64,000 nt of DNA from Patella vulgata (lineage: Eukaryota; Mollusca; Gastropoda; Patellidae). A program made the translations under genes and the position numbers. This document shows positions 58,028-64,000 of the stretch, in pieces. Under the pieces are notes generated by a model, which was not told the origin of the DNA, ran no database searches, and worked only from the letters and a program-made list of their open reading frames with translations. Within the stretch, counting starts at the first letter, position 1. The number at the start of each line of letters is the position of its first letter. The DNA is taken from NCBI RefSeq assembly GCF_932274485.2, contig NC_065884.2, positions 57,598,546 to 57,662,545 on the forward strand. The letters run 5' to 3'.

Positions 58028-58640
58028 AGGCAACAAAACATACACCCACAGCAGTTAAATCAACGGAGCCGTCGACAAGGGTTGTCGCATATTTATTTTT
58101 TTGTGGGTAATTGGTGGTATTTACAAGACAATTTCATTCAGATCAGATTATGATTTTTGTCATTAATTCAAGGTTCATAAGGTTCTACAAACTGAAACAA
58201 GGACCTTAACTCTGGAAGTATGCATATAAATTTCATACAGATCGGATAACTTTATTCATTCGAACATTCACAAGGTTCAACAAAGTGAAACAAGGGTCAT
58301 AACTCTAGATGTAATTAACGGAAATTTCTGAAATTTAATGGGCTTCGTCGTTTTACTCATTTAAATGATGCATATAAATTTCATAGAGATCGGGTAACTT
58401 TTGTTGTTAGAGCGTTCACAAGGTTCAACAAAGTGAAACACGGGCCATAACTCCAGAAGAAATTAACAGAAATTATTTAGAAATTAAATAAGGTTCTTCA
58501 TCTCTGTGGTAAACAACTTATATCAATTTCAAAACACTCAGATGATAAATATAGTCTGTAGTGTGTTCAAAAGAAATTGTGGACGACGGATGGACAGGGG
58601 CGACGACAATGTACATCCACATGAAATGTGGCGTATAAAG
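58028..58640 (-). mobile_element. Repeat Z copy, minus strand
   Basis: Inverted ends: atacacccaca near 58042 and its near-complement tgtggcgtata near 58628. gacaggggcgacgacaatgt near the right end and internal units with aacaaagtgaaacaagggtc (three, period about 130-140 bp) match the + copies. Confidence 0.8.
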
Positions 58641-59993
58641 ACTATACCATATAATCAGAAAAGAGTGTGCTAACTATTTCTTTTTTTTTTATTTACAATC
58701 TTTCTCTTCCACGGTACGGTATCAATGTAAGTCCAAAATAAAGTTACAGTTGAGTGGACGTTAAACCTTATGTCTCTATTTGTTACGATTGTGACCATTG
58801 CATAGGGTCCCCTTGCTAAAGTATTGACCAATCAAATGTCCATGGCAGAAATGCTCCTTATTATACTTTAATTTAGTCACGGTATCAATGCGATGATACT
58901 ATACACCAAGTTACACCCCTCTCAATCAATTAGAACCATAAGTTACCATTTTTCAAAGAATCCACAAATCAAATTGCTTATCTCTGCTTTGCAAGATACG
59001 AAACTCTGACAAGATATTCACCAAGTGTAAACATTCCACCTCAATTAGAGTTACTGAATGTGGCTTGTTGATGTAATAAAATTTTACAAGTCTCATCACT
59101 CTCACTCAATTAGAATCAAAGTTATCAAATTGCTTGTCCCTGTTAGCCTAAGCAGAAAATACTGTCAAGATATTCACCATTTGAACATCTGGAAGCAGAG
59201 TTATTTTGTTCTAAAAAGTGTGACAGACAGCTCAATTTAATAGTCCACAATTTCCTCCGAAAAGGAGGGGGACAAATATCTCACCAGATCAACACAATAA
59301 ATAACAAGATAATTTGAATTCAAACTGGATTTAATCACTCTTGCAAACATCTCTAAAAGCTGAATATACATATTATATTTAATGTATATATATTATAACA
59401 ATTCTTCTATATTCAAACAAAATATATCTAATATACATTAATTCAACAACACTGATTCCTCTATATAACCACCTGTTTTTATTCTTAACAAAATATGCAA
59501 AATCTTCATTTAATAAAGTAAAATTAGTTACAAATTGAGGCAGATGTTTTGTATGGACAGGGTATGCTGACAGTACTCTTTCCAGGGCACCTTATAACCC
59601 TTCTGATTTACTTGCAAGGTTCACATAGCTTAGAATGTCGGTTCAATTATTGTATTAAATTCTATTAACAGTTTTGACTTTATTTATCCAGACCACTATG
59701 AACCAATGAAGTTCTTCTATGCCTGTGGCCCAACAGATATTTTCGATTGATATTAACATGAATGTTTGGACGTTTTCTATAGTTTATGCAAGTTCTTATT
59801 TTGATCCTTCCAAGCATTGGAAAATTTCTCTTAAAAAAGAAAGCAATGTATAAAATTCTGGCCATGCACACCCCTCACATAAAAAACATGTTGACTTGTA
59901 ATTCCATATTCTATTCCAGATCTGTTAGAATGCTAAAAAAAAGAAAACCCCAACAAAACAGGATACCAGAATCAACATAAATTTTAGAGCCCA
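58641..59993. other. AT-rich stretch, nothing recognised
   Basis: A SINE-A tail-like gttgagtggacgttaaacct at about 58749 is the only repeat trace. Confidence 0.5.
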
Positions 59994-60112
59994 AGGTCCG
60001 TTTCATGAAGTATACGTAAAGCTATGTAAATGTAATTTCAATAGAGTTGGAAATGAAAATTTTGATGTACATGTATAAGTAATTTCAATGTGTGCTTTAT
60101 GAAATGGAACCC
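59994..60112. mobile_element. Hairpin MITE with GTTTCAT-type ends
   Basis: ggtccgtttcatgaagta at the left pairs with ctttatgaaatggaaccc at the right. Similar ends occur at 61423-61580. Confidence 0.65.
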
Positions 60113-60456
60113 TAGTTAACAACTGTACAAAGATATTCAACATTTACGTTACATTTAATGACAGTATTTGTCTAGTTTACATAATTTTAATAATAATTTC
60201 TGATATAAAAAGTAACGTTATAATAAAATACCAGAAATGTGGAAAAATTCTCTTAAAAATATAGATACCATTACATATTTGATTTTAAAAAATTCTCGAT
60301 CTGTTATTAAAATTGATAATGAAAACTGAAAAGGACTATTTACATAATTGATCTACAAGATAGAAAAAGAAGTCTGTTGGTCTGTGCTTAAACCTGATAT
60401 ACCATACCATTGTCAATCCTTATAAACCCCGTGATATTGTTCCGTTATACTCTACT

Positions 60457-60666
60457 ATACCCTGGGTTCATTCAAAAGGTTTTCACAAATATCTGCTCTT
60501 AATCGTAGGTTGATTCTTCGAACCAATCAAAAATCAGTTTACATACCAGTCTTAGCGTCATTGTTTATGTTCACTACAATTATCTCAGTTACAATACAAT
60601 GCGATTTACTTCCCTATCAAGGGCAGATAATTTTACTGTGTCTCTCCCATGAATGGACCCAGGGTA
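60457..60666. mobile_element. Fold-back element of about 210 bp
   Basis: taccctgggttcattca and tgaatggacccagggta pair at the ends; inner pair aaatatctgctctt and agggcagataattt. The small open frame inside is not supported as a gene. Confidence 0.7.
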
Positions 60667-61422
60667 TTGTGCAGCAGAATGGAACAATACAACTGGGGGT
60701 ACCGAGAATGACCCTTGTCATATACGAGTTTCAACACAATAACACATTTGTTGGATATGGGATGAAATGATCAGATGTGTATTATGCCAAAGTTGTTGGT
60801 TAGCAAAGAAAATGTTGTTGAAAGAATTTGTGTTCTGTTCATACAAAATAAAATCGCCAGGTGGGTGCTTATATGTTAATGCATATGTGTATTAATCTAG
60901 AGGGGTTAAAGGAGGAGGAACCCACAAATGTATCCAGAGATACATTGAGGATAAATAGTAATCAGGAATCAGTAATTTTATGGACAATATTCACAGATAA
61001 ATCTGGGCAACAATGTTACTGCTCTCCAATTTATGTATTTATGTGTGGTCCCAGTTGCCTTCGGATTATTGCATTGATAATCACAAACTATCACATACAA
61101 TGTCTTTTAATAATTTCATCTCCTGCTAATTGATAATCTAAAACGAAATCTTTTAAACATTTGCTATTCAACTTCTTAAGCGTTGAACATCATTTTAAAA
61201 GTTAGTGAATTTATTATCAGGTTTACGCACATACTAACAGACATTAAGCACTGATTCTGCCAATAACTTCCAATATTAAAACAATATCTAAGCATAAATA
61301 TATCAACTCTTGTATATTATATATAATAATACATCTATTCAAAAGGTTTTTTTGTGAAATATGAAACAGCAGTAGATTTAGCTGTATGGATACTACTATA
61401 AGATAAAAGATTAATGCAACCA

Positions 61423-61580
61423 GAGGCCTGTTTCACAAAATTTTATCTAAGATAAAATCCAAATTTTGGTAATTTGATTGGATAATATTAGATTGATTTT
61501 AGTGCTTAGCTAATCAAAATTGAAGTATCTACTAAAATTTGGTTTTTATCTTTAGTTAAAATTTCGTGAAACAGGGCCCA
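61423..61580. mobile_element. Hairpin MITE, about 45-bp arms
   Basis: ggcctgtttcacaaaatttt and aaaatttcgtgaaacagggc are inverted; inner arms with ttatctaagataaaa also pair. Confidence 0.8.
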
Positions 61581-62571
61581 GAAGGAGTTTGGCATATGCC
61601 AAGATTCAAGTCAAGTGCTTATAATGCTCGACTTCATCCTCTTTACGATGCCATTTACCAATTAACATTGATTAGCCTCCCATCTGATTAATCACTGTTG
61701 ATTTTACTAATGGGTGAAGTATTTGACAATACCACTGATTTATGGGACAACTATGCCATGCTTTTTTTTGGGGGGGGGGGGGTTGAGAACAGAAATGCTT
61801 ATTGAAAATAATATGACTGGGATATGTAGCAAATAAACTTTAATTTCTTGCTTGCATTAATTTATTGTTATACATTATGCCACAGATGTAATATTTTGGC
61901 TGGTACAGTGTGCCATACAACTTAATCTAAAGCGGAAAGATGTTTCACAAAAAGTCCCCAAACTATACAAAACATGTAGATGATTAAACAACTAATTTCA
62001 AAGATATATCCATATACCAAAGAGTGATAACTTTACAAATTATTGAAGAATAAGTAAGAACTGAAATTGAAATTTCATATGTTTATGGACAATAAACTTC
62101 TGTTGTTTGCAAGTTTAAATCTTATAAACAGCAACATTTCAGAGAATAAATATACAATTAAGTTATATATAGATATTTGGTTAAATACTAATCATAGATT
62201 TCATTAACTTCATTACACATTTTTAGTCCACTATGGCATAAATAGGCCTTGTCACAACACCAAGTAATCACTTACATTCATGAAGGAAATTCACACAAGC
62301 AGTTTATCATTTGTGCAAATATATTTTATCTAACATTTATATATGAAATTATGAAAATGTTCACACAATATATTTTCGGCGAGTCATAAATTGATCAACA
62401 ATACGGCATGCTATGTAGAGCCATATACAGGGAGTCTGGTCAACTGTTGTAACAACATTGCTATGTAATTAGTAATTCTTTCAGTTCCATCATTTAAACC
62501 ACTTTTATGTTATGCAGAACTATAATTCTCTTCACAGACTCATTATTTTATTTTTATTTTATTCTAATTTT
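61581..62571. other. AT-rich stretch, nothing recognised
   Basis: Only a T8/G10 homopolymer run near 61763-61783. Confidence 0.5.
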
Positions 62572-62795
62572 GGGGTAGCAATGGTGTCTCAGTAAGATGC
62601 TAGCTCACTAACAAGCAGGTTTCTTTCAGATGGGCCAAACTCCTGTGCACACTGGTGTGCATGTTAAAGTTGGAATCCGAAATAAGAGAAGGCCGTAGTT
62701 CGGCTGTCCGGGCAAAATTTCTTACATATGATCATCTTTATTAGCACAGTCGGTGCATCAAAGTATGACAATAAATCACATTTTGTTTCAAAATG
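62572..62795 (+). mobile_element. SINE-B with internal deletion
   Basis: Head ggggtagcaatggtgtctca, then gatgggccaaactcctgtgc, then gaaataagagaaggccgtag to gacaataaatcacattttg. The central aagttcatc...tgtcagg part is missing. Confidence 0.8.
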
Positions 62796-64000
62796 ATCAT
62801 TTGCCAGACTCTCTCTATATATGGTCACTGGAGCAATCTAATCTGTAATATGCCATTTACATTTTCTCCTAGTCCATTATTTTTTATATTTTCTATATGT
62901 GGCAATTGCCATCATTGAATAATAAATAATTCTATTTAGACATCTCAAATTAACAAATTCAACAAAAGATGAAAATTGTATAAAATTAAAATAAATGCAT
63001 TGCTAACATTTAATGGGTTGTTATAAAACGTTCATGTTGTAAGATTTAAATAATGCTGTGATTTTATGATTTCAATAAAAGTTATATAGAGTACATATTA
63101 TAATCAAACACAATAATTGTACTAATATTGCTATATATTGTGCCATTACGATTTTGCTGAGCATAAATAATGCAAAGAATAGGAAAGGGAATGCAGATTG
63201 TTAACATTTGGCTAACACAACACTAAAATAATATTCAGAACAAAGATTAACTGGATTTACGTTTTCTGTGTACCGGTATTCACTATCAGCGTGCCTTGTC
63301 ATTTTAATAAAACTATACAATAATAGTAGATGTAATAGAATCTTATCGATTTAGGGACTTGTCAAAAATCAAACTGTCATTCAAAATTACATGACAATTC
63401 TATTGAATACATTAATGTTTTATTAATGGTACTGAGAAACTAGGATTCTAAAAGTCTTTGTCAATCAAATCATGTCCTGTGTATCTATCCAATTCATTTA
63501 CTAAATGCCATTGACAGAATTTAAAAGTGGTTATTTTTGTGTAAATTCAGATTTGCAGCCAAGTCTCCTTGGTCTCCCATCTTTTCTGGAGATTTAACTG
63601 AAAATGTGTAACATGTCCCCAGTATACCAACAGTACACTCAAGAGCAAACAGGTGGTTGAATACATTATTCTATAACAACTTTTCACTATGTAAAAATTC
63701 TGAACTAGAAAACATGGTAAGATATTCTCTATAAGTTTCTACAAACCTTCCAAACTAACGATATTAAACAAAATTCGGGCCTAAAAAACGGCCAAATTTT
63801 GTAGGAACTCTCCTAGATGCAAACTTCAAGAATTTTTTGGGGAGAACTGAGCAAAAACATTATTTCTTTTAATGAAATAACTGGAGTAGATAATTTTAAT
63901 TTTTAGCAGAGGGCAGTTGGCCTAGGAAAATCTTCCAAATATTTGGTGGGCTTTTTAAGAATCTAGTCTGCAAGAATCTTCAAGTAAATCAGATTATGAG
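62796..64000. other. AT-rich stretch, nothing recognised
   Basis: A string catttactaaatgccattg at about 63496 resembles the shared end of the hairpin family at 5735 and 56972; no more of that element is visible. Confidence 0.45.

Noticed and set aside
60510-61133. Two 86-90-codon frames downstream of SARM1
   Set aside because: The first overlaps a fold-back element and the second shows no family match, Kozak context or splice signals.

Overview
The window looks like AT-rich, repeat-laden animal DNA with long introns. The only protein-coding gene I can support is a SARM1 orthologue, carried on the + strand by eight exons between 38349 and 53647. The organism is probably a lophotrochozoan, most likely a mollusc. 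I infer this from the divergent but invertebrate-type SARM1, from two abundant tRNA-headed SINE families (one with a central block resembling the Nin-type SINE domain known from limpet and cnidarian genomes), and from short tandem-rich terminal-repeat elements of a kind common in molluscs. The species cannot be named from the sequence alone.

Layout. 1-38348 holds no exon I can defend. It is a mosaic of AT-rich unique DNA, SINEs, minisatellites and small DNA transposons: a pogo/Tigger-like element at 466-1657, a hAT-like element with an exact 8-bp target duplication at 15754-16407, a Tc1/mariner-like relic at 16589-17315, and a fold-back element with hammerhead-like core motifs at 5735-5945. 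Because the first visible SARM1 exon opens in mid-codon, at least one upstream coding exon must exist. Part of 1-38348 may therefore be SARM1 intron.

38349-53647: SARM1. The eight exons join in a single open frame of 900 complete codons plus a split first codon. They encode a low-complexity N-terminal part, the ARM lobe with the nucleotide-sensing residues conserved, two SAM domains and a C-terminal TIR NADase domain. The catalytic glutamate is the first codon of exon g. The two longest introns (39914-44244 and 44422-48772) are stacks of nested elements: a 1.9-kb element with very long terminal inverted repeats, a terminal-repeat element inside an older dispersed repeat, a 0.93-kb fold-back, a 1.4-kb tandem-rich element, and a triple nest (SINE within SINE within a terminal-repeat element) dated by two target-site duplications. 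The intron before exon f ends in three tandem copies of its own acceptor.

53648-64000: probable 3' UTR of unknown length, then noncoding DNA with SINEs, a 26-30-bp minisatellite and several small hairpin elements. No retroviral, LTR-type or Polinton element was recognised.
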